DNA of 64,000 nucleotides, from assembly GCF_028502605.1 (NCBI RefSeq), contig NW_026611594.1, positions 1,071,501-1,135,500 of the forward strand, in the 5' to 3' direction. The DNA is from Trichoderma breve (lineage: Eukaryota > Ascomycota > Sordariomycetes > Hypocreales > Hypocreaceae). Made by a program: the position numbers and the translations under genes. Shown here one piece after another: positions 32,154 through 44,650 of this stretch. The notes below the pieces were generated by a model. It worked only from the letters and a program-made list of their open reading frames with translations, did no database searches and was not told the origin of the DNA. Each line of letters begins with the position of its first letter. Position 1 is the stretch's first letter.

Positions 32154-33144
32154 TCCTGATTTATTGTACTTGAACTCTTTGTTACTATTCCCACATGTTG
32201 GGTACTGTATATGACTTTGCGGAGTTGGGTTTCATCTTCAAATCGACATACTTCCGTTCATTTTGCTATACATCTATGATCATGCACAATTGAAGCAATG
32301 CTGAACCACACCTCGTAACCCTCCAAGTAGTTCGTAACAAAGCTAAACAAGCATGTCAGGGCCGCCTTACAAAATAGTTGTCTCTCGTACGATATATGTT
32401 ATAAGTTCCTGACATACATGAGAAGGGGATAATTATCTGCTCAAATTATTCTTTAAGGGAGTAGCTATCCAGTATTACGGCGACTGCGTGAAGTTTGAGC
32501 ATCGAAAGTGCATATAAAAGGCCATTTATTTACTCTTACAAGTATTTACTTCAGAGTAAATACCCGGTTCTTTAAGTACCTGCTACTATAGCTATAGTCC
32601 TCTAGTATCTGCTGAAATTTATATTGATCATGAAAAATAATTAATTTAGGTCGTCAAATGAGAGAGTGGCCATCCAGTATCTCAGTGTATCGTCACTCGA
32701 TAGAGAAGAATGCCTTCTCTCTATTGGGTATCCCGCTCTGCTAGTGTCTGCGACTATGATCGGGCTATTCTTTTGTATCTGCATCACCGCTACTAGAATT
32801 TGGAGACACGGCATTTCGAATGACCACCTTAAGTCCTGCACAGTCATTCTCTGGAATAATTTCCGCATGCATGCTTGGAGATCAATCGGCGATGCTGCCT
32901 CATCGCGGGGAACGACAGATCGTGCATCTGACCCCGCATGCAGTCTCTAGACAGGGTTACACTCGGGGGCAAATGACGCGAAATTACCGATGGGTTGTTG
33001 TGAAGTTCTCTATGATTGACTGGTGTTGTCACAGTCTGAAATGTTCTTATTGATGCTATTATCTACTATAAATTGTGTTGTTCATGAGACGTTGAAACGA
33101 TAGTTGCGGCACCTCTCAATGGACGTTTACTCACCGTCTTCATC
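32154..33144. other. Spacer upstream of GH78
   Basis: AT-rich and without a supported gene; it carries the GH78 promoter at its right end. Confidence 0.55.
33067..33073 (+). promoter_or_regulatory. TATA box of the GH78 gene
   Basis: TATAAAT about 72 bases before the start codon. Confidence 0.5.
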
Positions 33145-35469
33145 ATGGTCTCTAACACATTGCTTGCGCTTTATGCTGGTCTTGTGTTGTTAGGCGGTGT
33201 ACACTCTGGCGCAACCAATACAGAGACAAGCTGGCACCGATATGTCAGATCCCCCGTTTCGAATATCGTTAAACCAATTGGCATTGTATCAGGTAGCACA
33301 ATTGGGAATGTTTCCAATCCCAATGGCCTGATTGACCGCCAAGGCCCAACAGTGTTGAGTCGAGGCGATGAAAACGACCTGTTGCCAACAGTAGTGGTGG
33401 ATTTTGGGCAAAATGTGGTCGGTATCTTGAGCCTCGAACTTGCTGGATCACAGAATACATCTGCAGGACTGCCGGGGTTGAGATTGGCGTTTTCTGAGAC
33501 GATGGAGTATCTCACGAATCGGAGTGACTTTACACGGTCCGACAATGCTAGTGGGGTATGTTCAACACTGAATGCATCTTTGCCGAGATCGAATGACTCA
33601 CGTATTAGAGCAGAATGAGAAATTGACTAATGGAACAGACCAGGTAAGTCTGAGATTTGTGAATACGTAACCAACTGGTAGGATTGCTCATCTTCGAACC
33701 TTTTAATGCTAGGTAGCTGTTAAAAACACAAATTACACCTGGACAGACTTTCATGGGTGTGAGACTGGCACAAAGGTTTGCTCAGATGGGCTTCACGGCT
33801 TCCGTTATGTGAAAATATGGCTCGAAGCCCTGGCATCGGATGCACCATATACATCCTCGTTTGGTTCCGTTTCCATCTCTGGCCTGAGCCTCGAATGGTC
33901 CGCATTTCTCGGAACACCAGATACCTTCACCGGGTGGTTCGAATGTTCAGATGATGAGCTTACTCAATGGTGGTATGACGGAGTATATACGGTAGATATG
34001 GGCACAGACGTGTTTCTCGCAAACGAGACAGAGCCTAGAGGTGCTTCAAGTCCAACCCTGGAGGGCAAACAAGTACTCTTTGACGGAGCCAAGCGAGACA
34101 GAGACCCGTATGTTGGCGACTTGGCTGTTGCGGCATTGACTTCGTATCTGTCTCATGATTTTGCTGAGTCGACGCGCAATGTTTTGGAGGACTTGGCGCT
34201 GCATCAGCGAACCGATGGATGGATCCCTCCTGCAAGCATGTAAGTTTTCTCCAATGGCCTCGGTTTCTTAACAATGCTAAAGAAAATACACATAGAAATA
34301 ATTACACCTTGCCTCTGTTCGATTATCCGCTCTGGTGGGTTGTCAGTAGCGTTGATCTTGTCATGTACACTGGGAACACCTCGTATGCAGAAACGTACTG
34401 GGATACGCTCGTCAGCATCCTTGACGAATATTATCCCTCAAATACGAATAATGCAACTGGGCTTTTGGACAAAAATGCGGACATGGGCTATGGCGATTAC
34501 GCATTTCTGCCTCGATCAGGACCGGTAACGTACTACAATGCCTTGTACGTTCACGCTTTGTCATATGCCTCACAGCTAGCTGAAAGCCTTGGTCGGAATG
34601 ACGACGCCTCGAGATGGTCTTCCAGGGCTGTTGCTGTTGGGGATGCGCTATTGAAGAATAATTTTGACAGCAGTGTTGGTGCGTTTTACGATGGCGGACC
34701 GTGTCCTGGAGGGGAAGCAGGCACATTTTGCAATGTCCATGCACAAGATGGGAATGCTATTGCTATTCTTGCGGGTGTGACGGATGACAAAACAGCAGCT
34801 GAGATACTTGATTACTGGCAAAACGCAACGTCTCAAGTGTATGGTAACGCGTTCTACGATAGCAGCGTGCTGAGCCCTGGAGATCAGTTCAACGATCGTG
34901 TCTACGCCTTCATCTCCTATTTCGAGATTGCCGCTCGCTTTGTTACTCCTGGGAAAGCTTCGTCTGCCTTTGACGAGAGTCGAAGACTGTATGGATGGAT
35001 GGCTGCTCACGATCCATACATCACACAGTGGGAGGGTATTGGACCAAATGGGACTGCTTATGAGGGTGGTTTTACGTCCATGGCTCATGGCTGGTCAACG
35101 GGAATTGTCCCCTTGCTGACTAGCAATGTACTTGGAGTAGAGCCCCAAACACCGGGGTTTCAGACATGGAGGATATGCCCTGTGGTAGACGGAGGAGGGC
35201 TCACATGGGCCAAAGGAGACGTGCCAACTCCAAAGGGAAAGATTGCAATCTCCTGGGAAAGGAAGAATGCCCAATCTGGTTTATTGTTTGTGCTGGAGAC
35301 GGAAACACCTAACGGGTCTTCCGGGGTGGTCTGTGTTCCGACATTTGGGCTGGAGAATCCGAAGATATATATGGATGGGACATCTCTTATACCGTCCACA
35401 AGCCAGACTCAAGACTGGGTGAGCGTCAATGTTACTGGAGGCAAGCACACCTTTACGGTTGAATCTTGA
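33145..35469 (+). CDS. Secreted GH78 alpha-L-rhamnosidase
   Basis: Four exons (33145-33555, 33614-33643, 33713-34239, 34296-35469) give 713 residues; the second exon is only 30 bases and restores the continuity NASG-NEKLTNGTDQ-VAVKN. A signal peptide (MVSNTLLALYAGLVLLGGVHS) is followed by a beta-rich N-domain (VVVDFGQNVVGILSLEL), the YTWTDFHGC and GLHGFRYVKI strands, and the catalytic (alpha/alpha)6 barrel with DGAKRDRDPYVGDLAVA, where GH78 enzymes carry the general acid, and YALFLPRSGP-type and MAHGWSTGIVPLL segments. The enzyme hydrolyses terminal alpha-L-rhamnose from glycosides or pectic glycans outside the cell. Several N-glycosylation sequons are visible. It converges with the MFS gene, 181 bases stop to stop. 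Confidence 0.93.
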
Positions 35470-35650
35470 AAGGCTAGAATTCTGTATATTCTTTTCTATG
35501 GTCGTCTGCTGAAGCCATTTTTATAAGCCATACCATGTTTGCGACGTGGCGATGCATTGGGTGTGTATGACATGAAGCACACCCTAGTGTTAGTGTTCGT
35601 CCTCGACGAAAAGTTTCGTCTATCTGTAGTAATAAAGTGTACTGTGCTGC

Positions 35651-37755
35651 TCATTGAGAAGGTGTATTCTCTCCCTCGTTTTGACTCTCATCTATTCTCT
35701 CGCTTTCTTCATCAATCAGCGTACTACCCGGAGCTGGGAAATTGGAAAACAACAACACAGTCATTCCAATCACAGCGATTGCCTGGCGTTGCGACACATA
35801 TTAGAAACCTCTCATTCACAAGGATTGAGCGTCTTTTGAACACTTACCGCATTGCAGTAAAACGTAGCATACGCTTTGCCTACACTCGCCAGGCTCGAGA
35901 AGATTAACCCAAACAGCCCCTGCGTTGTTAGTCTAGCAATATTCTCTACGAGTGTCACGGCGTTCAGGGCATCCGCGCGATGAGATTCTGAACACATATC
36001 GGTGATGACGCCTTTGGCTGCTGGTGCAGAGCCGGAGCCGAAAGGGAGGAGAAAGGCGGCTACAAGGGCTCTGTTAATACTACAAATGAACGTGCATCTC
36101 TTTGCTTCGCAGAGAGCTTACCAAGATAAATGTGCCATCTCTTGGTAGCGAATGCGACGACGGTGGTGAGTGCACCATCGACGACAAGACTCCATCGCAG
36201 GAAAATGAGGTCAAAGTGGCCGACCTCGTGGTGGTGTTTTGAGGAGACTGGCCTGGTTGGCTCGATATCCGCCTGTTCACCGGTTGTCGCATCAAATTCT
36301 CCAGGTTCGGTAGGCAGCTGATCATCCGCTGTAGAAATAGACGAATCGTCTGTGTCTTCAGGTTCTGAGTGGGAATTACGCTTGAGCATGTAACGTCCGA
36401 AGTTGATGATACGCGGGAACAAGATGATGAGGAAAAAGCTTCGCATAAAGGCGAATTCGAACATGAGCCACCCATTGTCTCCTTGATCAAAGTCGAATGC
36501 CGCGGTGGCATACAACTGGGTTAGGAGAGGGGCATAGTCCGTTGCGAGCTGTTTGGTGCTCTGGTCAGTATCGAAGAGAAAGCTCAAGGTAAAAGGATCT
36601 GCTACACTTACCACTCCGAGGAAGATGCCGGCGCAGAGAACGATGACGCCGTAGTGCTTCTTAATGCCGCCGTTTGATGTTCTTACGCGCTGGGGCACAA
36701 GAATCTTGAGCGGAGCGAAGAAGCCTGCAATACCCTGCTGGCCGGGCTTCTTCTTGCTACTCATGGAATCTGGAGAAATGTATGGGAGAGCAAAATGTAC
36801 GTAGGTGCAGGATATGAGAAAGGTAATGAAGGCGATGTCAAAGGGCGCCCGGATATCGATTGCATCTCCAACCATTCCACCAGCTGTTATGTCAAAGAGT
36901 TAGCCAGCGATAGAATGCTCTATAATAGGAGGTATGCATACCCAAATACCCGACACTCTGTCCAAGCATGATGCTTCCCTGTAGCTTTCCAAAGACAACC
37001 GTCCGCCTAGCAGGCTCAACAAGCTCACTAACAAAGATGTTGGTGATGAGAATGTATCCCGCAGGGCCGCCAACAATGGTGACAAGCTGTGTGGCCTGGA
37101 TGATCAAAATGCCTGTCCGCTTGCCGGCTATGACTCCGAGGATCTGTGCAAGGACTCGAAGAGCGGGCACGAAAGTCTGAATCATGAGAGCGGCACGAGG
37201 GCCAATCTTTTTGACAGTCCATCCTGCAATAAAGAGATTGAGAGTTCCTAGAGATTATAGAAGTCATGTGTCAATGCTACTCATGTAAATAATAATCACA
37301 GGAGTGCAGCCGAAGGTGAGGCGAGCACATTTAGAACTCACCACAAAGTGTCGTGCTCATTCCCAGAATACTGAATTGAGCGGCAGTCCCCGCTGCGATT
37401 TCGTCGCGACTGCATCGCTGGCCGGGGCCTTCAAATGGAGGGTTGTGGTCGTAGAATTCGTCGCATACCATAAGATGGAAAACATACATGAGCCTTTTGG
37501 ATGTAAGCAATGACTACACTTTGAAGAGAACACGACGACATGATATCACAATTGTGAGGCCATAATTGAGAGGCGTGAAACTCACGGTACTTGAGTATAG
37601 CTAAACGCGACGCAGATTAGAAATCCTGCCGCCAAAATGCGGTTCTCGACATTGGTGAAGATGCCGCTGAGCGAGTCTCTGAAGCTTCTCTTCTGGCTGA
37701 CCGAGACCAAGGCCTTGCGGCCAGGAAGCAGCGGCGTGGTCTCGTCTGTTGCCAT
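35651..37755 (-). CDS. MFS transporter with N-terminal dileucine motif
   Basis: Seven exons (37755-37586, 37493-37342, 37247-36942, 36883-36612, 36560-36122, 36068-35848, 35782-35651) close in phase to 563 residues. About twelve hydrophobic segments are present, with a charged central loop (EPEDTDDSSISTADDQ). The cytoplasmic loop segment FIAGWTVKKIGPRAAL sits where MFS proteins carry the conserved loop 2-3 motif. The N-terminus DETTPLLPGRK contains an acidic dileucine motif, as in endolysosomal sorting signals. A 51-bp intron (36561-36611) is in frame; splicing it gives a normal helix-loop. The style resembles fungal MFS solute carriers related to the SLC46 group, but substrate is unknown. 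Placement between GH78 and GH79 suggests uptake of a sugar, uronate or aglycone released by them. Confidence 0.88.
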
Positions 37756-38315
37756 TCTGAACCAACAGCGCCTCTCGAACCAAATCTTGGCGATTCTGGT
37801 TGTCGTTCACTGCTTGAGCTGAAATGGCGGATTGAGAAAAGAGTGCTTCTGCCTTCCGGTTTCCGTAGGTTTAGCTAAGACGCCGGTGGATCAATGGTTC
37901 CCCAGATGGCGAATAGAGGCCGTTGATTGCGTGAGTTGACGCCGAACCCGCAGCAGCAACTCCGATGGATTGTGGGCCGTTGAGCAAGGGTTCGTTCTGC
38001 CGATTACCAATTGATCCTTCATTGGATGGGGAAGGGCGCGAGATAACATCCGTCTGTTGAGAATATCTTCTGAAGTCATGGTGGCTGTGCCCGGATTTTA
38101 ACTTGGTCTTTATCTGTTAGAGAAATCAAAGATTACATAGTATATAGAAGTGCATGTTTGGTTTTACACACGGTCAAATGTGGCTTTCACTTGTATGGCA
38201 CCTTGGGTTCTAAGGGTGGATTCTACGGAGTAATTGAACCGATTTTCGGGGCGATCCGTAACCGCAATTCTCATTAAACTCCCCTAGATTACATACATGC
38301 ATCTACATTCAACCT
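37756..38315. other. Spacer between MFS and GH79 genes
   Basis: 560 bases holding the MFS promoter and the GH79 3' region. A TACGGAGTA word lies at 38224-38232. No gene seen. Confidence 0.6.
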
Positions 38316-40145
38316 CTAGTTAAACGTCAAAAGCACTGCTTGCGAATATCGCACTGGAACAGAAATCTCTCCCTTGTTATCTGGGCGAAGCACACTCTCA
38401 TACTGTTTCGCCACTCTCACCGGCTTTCCCTCAGCCAGGTCATAATCGTAACTCAATCCAGCGACCGTAATATTCGTTTCGGAGAGCGCGCCCGGAGCCG
38501 TCATCAGCTCGACAGTGGCATATTTAATTCCCCGTTGGCCAGTGCTGATAGTAAAAGTCGTACTCGGCGCCTTCGAGGCTTCGGCTTGATCGGTTGAAGG
38601 GTTCCACTCATGCAGGTTCAGAAGGACGACGCGGGCCAATCGGCCATTTTCGTATGCTGCGTATGCGGAATAGAAATCGCTGTGAAGATCGATGTTGTTG
38701 ATTCTCGTGTTGGGGTGGGCTCCGATGAACTTGGAAACCATAACATGACCGTAGTAAGGAGGATTCGTCGATGGACCTGTGCCGTTTTGTGCAATGGGCA
38801 TCCAGGCGCCGTAGCGGTACGCCGTTCCTTGGTGCATATGCATGCGATTTACGCCCTATTAACTCAATTAGAGTTGTTCTGCTAGAGACTGGGACCCTGT
38901 TGACTTACAAAAGATGCATAGTAGAGCTCATAGTCAAGGATGAACAACGCAGAGCCAAAGACGTTGGAAACTCCAAACGCCCCTTGACCAGAGACGCTGT
39001 TTGTTTCACCCAGGGTATAAACACGACCCGCATCATGATTGAGTTTACAAAGAGACTGATGAACAGTTCCATTGATTACCACGCTTGTGTGATTCATGAG
39101 GGTAGCTGGTCTCAGTTAATGAAGATGGCCAAGTAGGGACAGAGTCCTTGGTAAACTATACCTTGTAGGGTTGGGTTTTGACCAGTTGAGGAGATGTATC
39201 TAGATCTCTATCAGTAATTAAACTTGGCTGATTCCAAGAATGGCTGCAACTCACCCGTGCTGTGACACCTCTGAGATCCACCCATCTCGGTCATATTCAA
39301 ACGTGCTATTCCATATCGTCCATGGGGAGAAGAACGAATAAGGAGTCGTGATATTGTAACAGCATGTCGATGGAGCATAGAATCTAAGAGACTTGCTCGG
39401 GGTCTGAATATGTCGTGCACGGTCAATCCACTCCTCAACCCAGTCCTGTTGAGTCCATGTTGGGGGTCGGAATCCAGACAATGCGCCGTAATCATTTTCA
39501 TTGCCTATTTCGAACAAGTGTAACCGATCAGGAGGAATTTGCCGCAGAGTCTGTGAAACTTCCCCTCTGAGATTCTCAAGATACGTAGAATCGTTCTTGT
39601 AAAAGTTTAGTCCAAAGATGTACTTTGTTCCTTCAATAGCGGTTAATGCTTCCCAAAAAGTTGGGCCAATGGAAGTATTGCGTGGCTGATCAGAGTTGTA
39701 AGATGGATCCCAGAAATTGATAAGCTGCTCTTTTTGGTCCGGAATGTAGGTGACATGGTCCCTGGATAACATAGTAGGTTAGTAACTGTCCTCCGTTGAG
39801 CAAGAGTTGGATTGCAATACTGAGTATTTCCTCCAATCCTAAGAATTTGAGGCACATCCCCATTGAAGGCCCTTAGGTTAGCCAACAGATTGTTGGTGAA
39901 TCTGTTGGGATGAGATTTGTTTCCTGAATGATATGTTGAGTATTTTATCAGCAGCAAAAGAATGGTCGCATTCTACCTTGGAAGTCAACTAAAAAGGCAA
40001 ACTCAATGGAAAAAGACTGAAAGTCAAGCGAGATAGGAGGGCTCGATGACGCTGGGGGACTTCTGGCGACATTTAGACGGACTGTTTCGCCTGCAACGAG
40101 GCTCACAAATATCGCAATGGACGAGGCCACTGAAGTTCGGACCAT
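38316..40145 (-). CDS. Secreted GH79 beta-glucuronidase-like enzyme
   Basis: Six exons (40145-39977, 39923-39821, 39761-39255, 39199-39162, 39105-38909, 38855-38316) give 517 residues; the fourth exon is 38 bases. A signal peptide (MVRTSVASSIAIFVSLVAG) leads into SLDFQSFSIEFAFLVDFQGN and SHPNRFTNNLLANL, hallmarks of fungal GH79. The acid/base Glu is in FEIGNENDYG (about 179) and the nucleophile in TLGETNSVSGQG (about 306), followed by LDYELYYASFGVNRMHMHQG. The C-terminal beta-sandwich (YATVELMTAPGALSETNITV) is the family's usual accessory domain. GH79 enzymes release beta-glucuronic acid or its 4-O-methyl ether, for example from arabinogalactan proteins or glucuronides. A TATA-like GATATAAG lies about 90 bases upstream. 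Confidence 0.92.
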
Positions 40146-41176
40146 CTTGCTTTTTCATCAAAGAAGACCAGTAGAGTTAAACGAGACTTGCTCTCATCAC
40201 CAATGTCTCTCAATTGCTACTACACCTGGAGTCTCTTATATCCAATTGATCTTCATCTAGCTGCTCCATGATACGTTGCTTTTTGCGGGGAGAACGAGAT
40301 CGACGTCATATGGGCTTCAATATCTTGCCATTAACTACAAATACGTAAAATAGGAATCAAATTAGCCTAAAGATGTTAATTAGTAGAAGCAACTTGTTAC
40401 TCCTGTTTTCATGGTCATGAAATCGGATCCAAGCAGGGTTACATCCCGACGGATCGGAAAAGAACGATCTGGGGTTTCAAAAATACGCGATCGTGAAATA
40501 CCGAAATACCGACCCCAGCTCCTACATAGGCAGTCATGGCAGTCGAGCGGTAAACAAAATATGCGGAATAGCAAAGGAATTATCATTCGATATACAGGTT
40601 GATCAAAAGGAATAACTCATAGAGGCTACATATATAGGCTTATATGTAATAGACAATGCCATACAAAGACGAGTCTTCCTGGATGGTGTACGTAAGTCTT
40701 AATGTGATTGTTGCTTCCCCGGTTGCAACCTTTTGAAGATCTGACCATATGAAGCCATGGGGCACAGGATTTATAGATTAGAGTACTTTTTACGTTTGAA
40801 TAACCATGATTATTGCTGTCTCTCTGCCGTCATCATCAATCGTGAAATGGGCAGACTACCCCGCTGATCATCGCATGAGTGAAGAATACGAGACCGAAGG
40901 TATAAGTAATCAGAAAACTACGGGTAAAAAAGATATATAGCTAATGTTAGACACATCCGGAAAGAGATGGAGTATATCGGCAGAAAAGAATCCGCATTGC
41001 GACTGGCTGCATATGTTGGGCTACTAACATATAATGCAGTCGGCGACATCAGTCTCACTCTAATAAGCGGCGCCTTTTATCTCATTGCATTACAAAATCT
41101 TTGACCACTATATTCGGTGATTTGAGCAAAGGATTCCGCCCTAGCTTCATGCAGACACAATCGTCAGAGCCGTTCA
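40146..41176. other. Spacer between GH79 and first AKR gene
   Basis: One kilobase of AT-rich DNA with the GH79 promoter; no supported gene. Confidence 0.6.
40235..40242 (-). promoter_or_regulatory. TATA box of the GH79 gene
   Basis: GATATAAG read on the minus strand, about 90-97 bases before the start codon. Confidence 0.5.
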
Positions 41177-42295
41177 TTAATGAAAGTACGGTCTGCAAAC
41201 CGCCTTGGCCACTTGCCATCCTTCATCAAACGCCGCAACTAGCTCATCCGGTAGCGGGCCCTTCTCCAAGCTTGTCAAATTCTCCTTCAATTGTTGGGCA
41301 CTGCTTGCTCCAATGATGACTGCGTCACCATGCTCATTCTTCAACAAGCTGTGATGAACAGACCATCTCAAAGCTGCCTCCGCGGTGGGGATGCCGAGCT
41401 TGGCGGCTACTGGCCTGACAACATCTAGGGCCTTGAAGTAGGTCTCATTCCAGTATCGGTTTCGGTAGTTTTTACCTTGTGCCTTCGTGGGGTCAAAGCG
41501 GCTACCCTCTTCATGTTCTTTGAAGTCAAGCTTGTACTTGTCTGTGAGAATTCCTCCCGCCACTGGGTTATACTGGTAAAATGCGATCCCGTAATTGCGA
41601 AGGCAGGGAAAGAGCTCAGGCTCTACTGCTCGATGGAGACCATTGTACACGCCTTGGTAGACATCGGGCTTCTTCCACCCATTGCGGATGCAGATTTCGC
41701 AGATCTGAGCGGTTTCCCAGGCAGAATAGTTGCTGATTCCGAAGCGTTTGAAGTAGCCTTCTTCGTAGAGTTTATTGACTTCGCGAAGAGTGTCTTCGTA
41801 TGGAGTATTGTGATCCGGCGCGTGTAAGTACCACATATCAACCTATTACCAAATGAGTGAGTTAATGATGTTTCTCTTAGAATGCATGGACGATGCGCCC
41901 TTTCTTTTTGGCTTACCTTGTCAGTCTTGAGATCCTTCAGACTTTCCAAAAGGCCTTGCCGAAGACCCTCAGGCGTGTGATTATATTGGCCACTGCTCGG
42001 CGATAGTTTTGTATCCATGACAATACCTCGCTTTTGCCAATCCAGCTGGCCAAGAAATCTCTCAGAACTTGCTCCACCATACACTCGGGCGGTGTCGATC
42101 TCTGAGTGACCAAATTGCTGGAATACATCGAGAATCTCGGCGGACTCCTCCAAGGTATGAATGCGAGCTTGAGTGGCGCCTAGGAATAGCATTCAGCAAA
42201 TGCACGTTCTTGGTGAGTGAATACAACAAACCTTTGTCTCCAAGGGTCATGGCGCCAAAGACCACCTTTAGTGCTGAATTAGGTTTTGAACCCAT
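41177..42295 (-). CDS. Aldo-keto reductase, AKR7 (aflatoxin-aldehyde reductase)-like
   Basis: Three exons (42295-42232, 42179-41917, 41842-41177) give 330 residues. The catalytic tetrad is visible: Asp and Tyr in SEIDTARVYGG, Lys in VMDTKLSP, His in WYLHAPD. The sequence FGAMTLGDKG at the start, YQGVYNGLHRAVEPELFPCL, FYQYNPVAGGILT and DAVIIGASSAQQLKENL near the end are typical of the AKR7 subfamily, NADPH-dependent reductases of aldehydes and dicarbonyls. No signal peptide; cytosolic. It lies on the same strand as, and 646 bases from, a second aldo-keto reductase gene of a different subfamily. Confidence 0.93.
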
Positions 42296-42941
42296 CGTTA
42301 TACTTTGTTTCTCGTCTTTCAATCTTTGGCCTAGAGTTGAAGTTTGTTTATTCTGGACAATACAGCGATGATGTATAACAACTGCGTCGCGATATTTTTT
42401 TTTTCGACAATGGAGGCTCAATCGCTGCGATTGCGACACGTTGCGGGTTTATTAGTAGAGGTTCAACCCCGCATTTAGAGAATGATGCCATCCCTAGCAC
42501 TATCAAGACATGGAGATAGGTGGAATTTCCGAGTCTGGATACCCGAGTATATCACGGTAATAAGGGACATATGGCCCTGATCAACAGAATTTGGGTCGCT
42601 TGTCTCCGCAATTCACCTAGTTCTTTTGACTATCTATTTAGAGAACCAGCTTTGCAATCAGGCTAGAAACGCGCAAGTGGAGGGGCACTGGGAGACCATA
42701 TTGGATAGAGCTCAATTCACTAATAGCATTTGCATCACCACCAGGAATACGGGCTTGTCAACTCGGGCAAGCTAGTGTCAACTTGCCGATTAACCGACAA
42801 CAATATGGGCCTATATTGAATGCAGCCACTAATATCTTGGCAACTTGGATCAAAAATTTTAATGAACTAGCCATATGAGAAATATTGTATATATACCTCT
42901 TCATACATCACGCAACAAGCATGCTTCATGCAGCATACAGC
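42296..42941. other. Spacer between the two AKR genes
   Basis: Promoter of the AKR7-like gene and 3' region of the next AKR; no gene seen. Confidence 0.6.
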
Positions 42942-44028
42942 TTATTCCTTCAGCGGAACGGTGTCCGTAAACAGAGATGCACTCCAGCCTGGGGGGTACC
43001 TGTCTCCAATAATGGTTGTCTTGTTAATAGCTTTCCTGATCTCCTCATTCTCCTCATCGCTAATGCTCAGCCGCAGCGCTCCCATGTTTTCGTCGTAGTA
43101 CTTGATCCTCTTAGTTCCTGGGATCGGAATCACCATGTCCCACTGCTTCAAGAGCCAGGCAAGGACCAGTTGCGAATTCGTGGCATTATGCCGAGCCGCA
43201 ATCTCTTTCAAAGTGGCAACTAGCTCTAGGTTCTTTGGAAAGTTTTCGGGAGAAAATCGAGGAATGTTGATTCGAAAGTCTCCTTCTTCGAAATCCTCGG
43301 GCCCCTGAATTTGTCCAGTCAGAAATCCTCGGCCAAGAGGAGAGTAGGCGACAACAGCGACGCCGAGCTCTTGGCATGTCTTGAGCATATTCGTCTCTGG
43401 CAATTCAATTTCCAGCGCAAAAGGGCTGTACTCCATCTGAACGGCAGTGATGCGATGCACAGCGTGGGCTCTTCTTAGTGTTGCGGCCGAAACCTCGGAG
43501 AGACCCAAATGCCGAACCCAGCCCTTACTAAAGGACAGTTAGTATTTTCATTTCATAAAGCATCGCGGAATTTAAGGGAACACTCAGTACTGAGACTTAC
43601 TTCTTGAGTTCGACCATGGCTTTGACGGTGTTCTCAATGGGAACATTGGAATCAACTCTGTGGACATAATACAGATCGATGTAATCCGTTCGAAGACGCT
43701 TCAAACTCGTCTCGGCGCATTCCTTAGCATACTCGGGGTCATTTCTAACCTTGCCTCCACCCAGGTTCCCCCATTTGGTTGCAAGAACGATATCTTTCCG
43801 CTTTTCAGGGTTGCGGTCAAACCACTTGCCAATGAGTTCCTCACTGTCTCCATAAACATTGGCAGTGTCCCAGAATCTTTCTCCAGTTTCGTAGAGATGG
43901 TCGAGAACCTTGAACCGTTCCTCATCAGACTCCGTGGCTCCATAAAAAGCGCTGATGCCCATCGCACCAAAGCCAATGGCTGTGACGAGGGGGCCATCAG
44001 TTCCAAGGCGCCTAGTAGGAAGAGACAT
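42942..44028 (-). CDS. Aldo-keto reductase, AKR13/YakC-like
   Basis: Two exons (44028-43601, 43527-42942) give 337 residues; the junction reads [16 protein letters not shown]. Tetrad residues: Asp and Tyr in [14 protein letters not shown], Lys in VLATKWGN, His in YYVHRVDSN. The C-terminal half ([33 protein letters not shown]) is typical of NADPH-dependent AKRs that act on aldehydes and ketones. I start at [12 protein letters not shown] because CACAATG is a good context and a TATAAA lies about 110 bases upstream (44134-44139); an in-frame ATG at 44151 would place that TATA inside the coding region. Cytosolic. Confidence 0.93.
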
Positions 44029-44133
44029 TGTGGGGTGAGTTAAGCTGAATGGTCTAAATTGCTGTCGATGAAAGCGATTAAAAGCGCAGTAACTGCTGTT
44101 AAGTTGAATCTGTCGAGTGTAATATGCTACACG

Positions 44134-44141
44134 TTTATATG
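44134..44141 (-). promoter_or_regulatory. TATA box of the second AKR gene
   Basis: CATATAAA read on the minus strand. It decides the start codon: translation must begin downstream, at 44028. Confidence 0.55.
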
Positions 44142-44249
44142 CTGATGCCATATGAATCTAATTGTTGAACGGAGCTTTGGGATTGCCATTTCACTCTCTT
44201 TTATCTGTCTCTCATCTCAACTTTCAACAACATGTTCGTGAACTTGAGT

Positions 44250-44273
44250 CAAGTCTATCGGCAAGTCTATCGG
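44250..44273. repeat. 12-bp tandem duplication
   Basis: Two exact adjacent copies of CAAGTCTATCGG in the AKR/MDR divergent spacer. Confidence 0.85.
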
Positions 44274-44650
44274 CAATAAGAACCACGGAATTTCGAAGCG
44301 AGCGGGGATGGGTCGCGGTTCCGGTGCTCGCCTTTATGAAGCCGGCGTTAGCGGTGGCACGAATCGCCAAAAGAGGCAATTATTTCTTGTTGGAGAAGAG
44401 ATGTTATGATGTGATGTCAGCCAGTGTCAACAACAAACGATGTTTGGAGATAATAGGCAAGATGTTTCATCGGATTTACTTAAATTCCAGTTTACTTTTT
44501 TCCGAAAACTACAAAGGCCGCTTTGAACTTGTGCTGTTGCAACGTTGAAACAGACGGTGACACGACTCAGATGCCATCCAAGTCGGACTTCCGGTACCGA
44601 CAGCATTGTATTCACTACAAGGAGGACCTTTGATTCCACTGTAAAGCAAG

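Noticed and set aside
44029..44151. N-terminal extension of the second aldo-keto reductase
   Set aside because: The extension would contain the probable TATA box and lacks the composition of a targeting peptide; homologous AKRs start at the downstream Met.
44162..44548. 128-codon open frame in the AKR/MDR spacer
   Set aside because: Overlaps short tandem repeats and promoter positions; no protein-like features.
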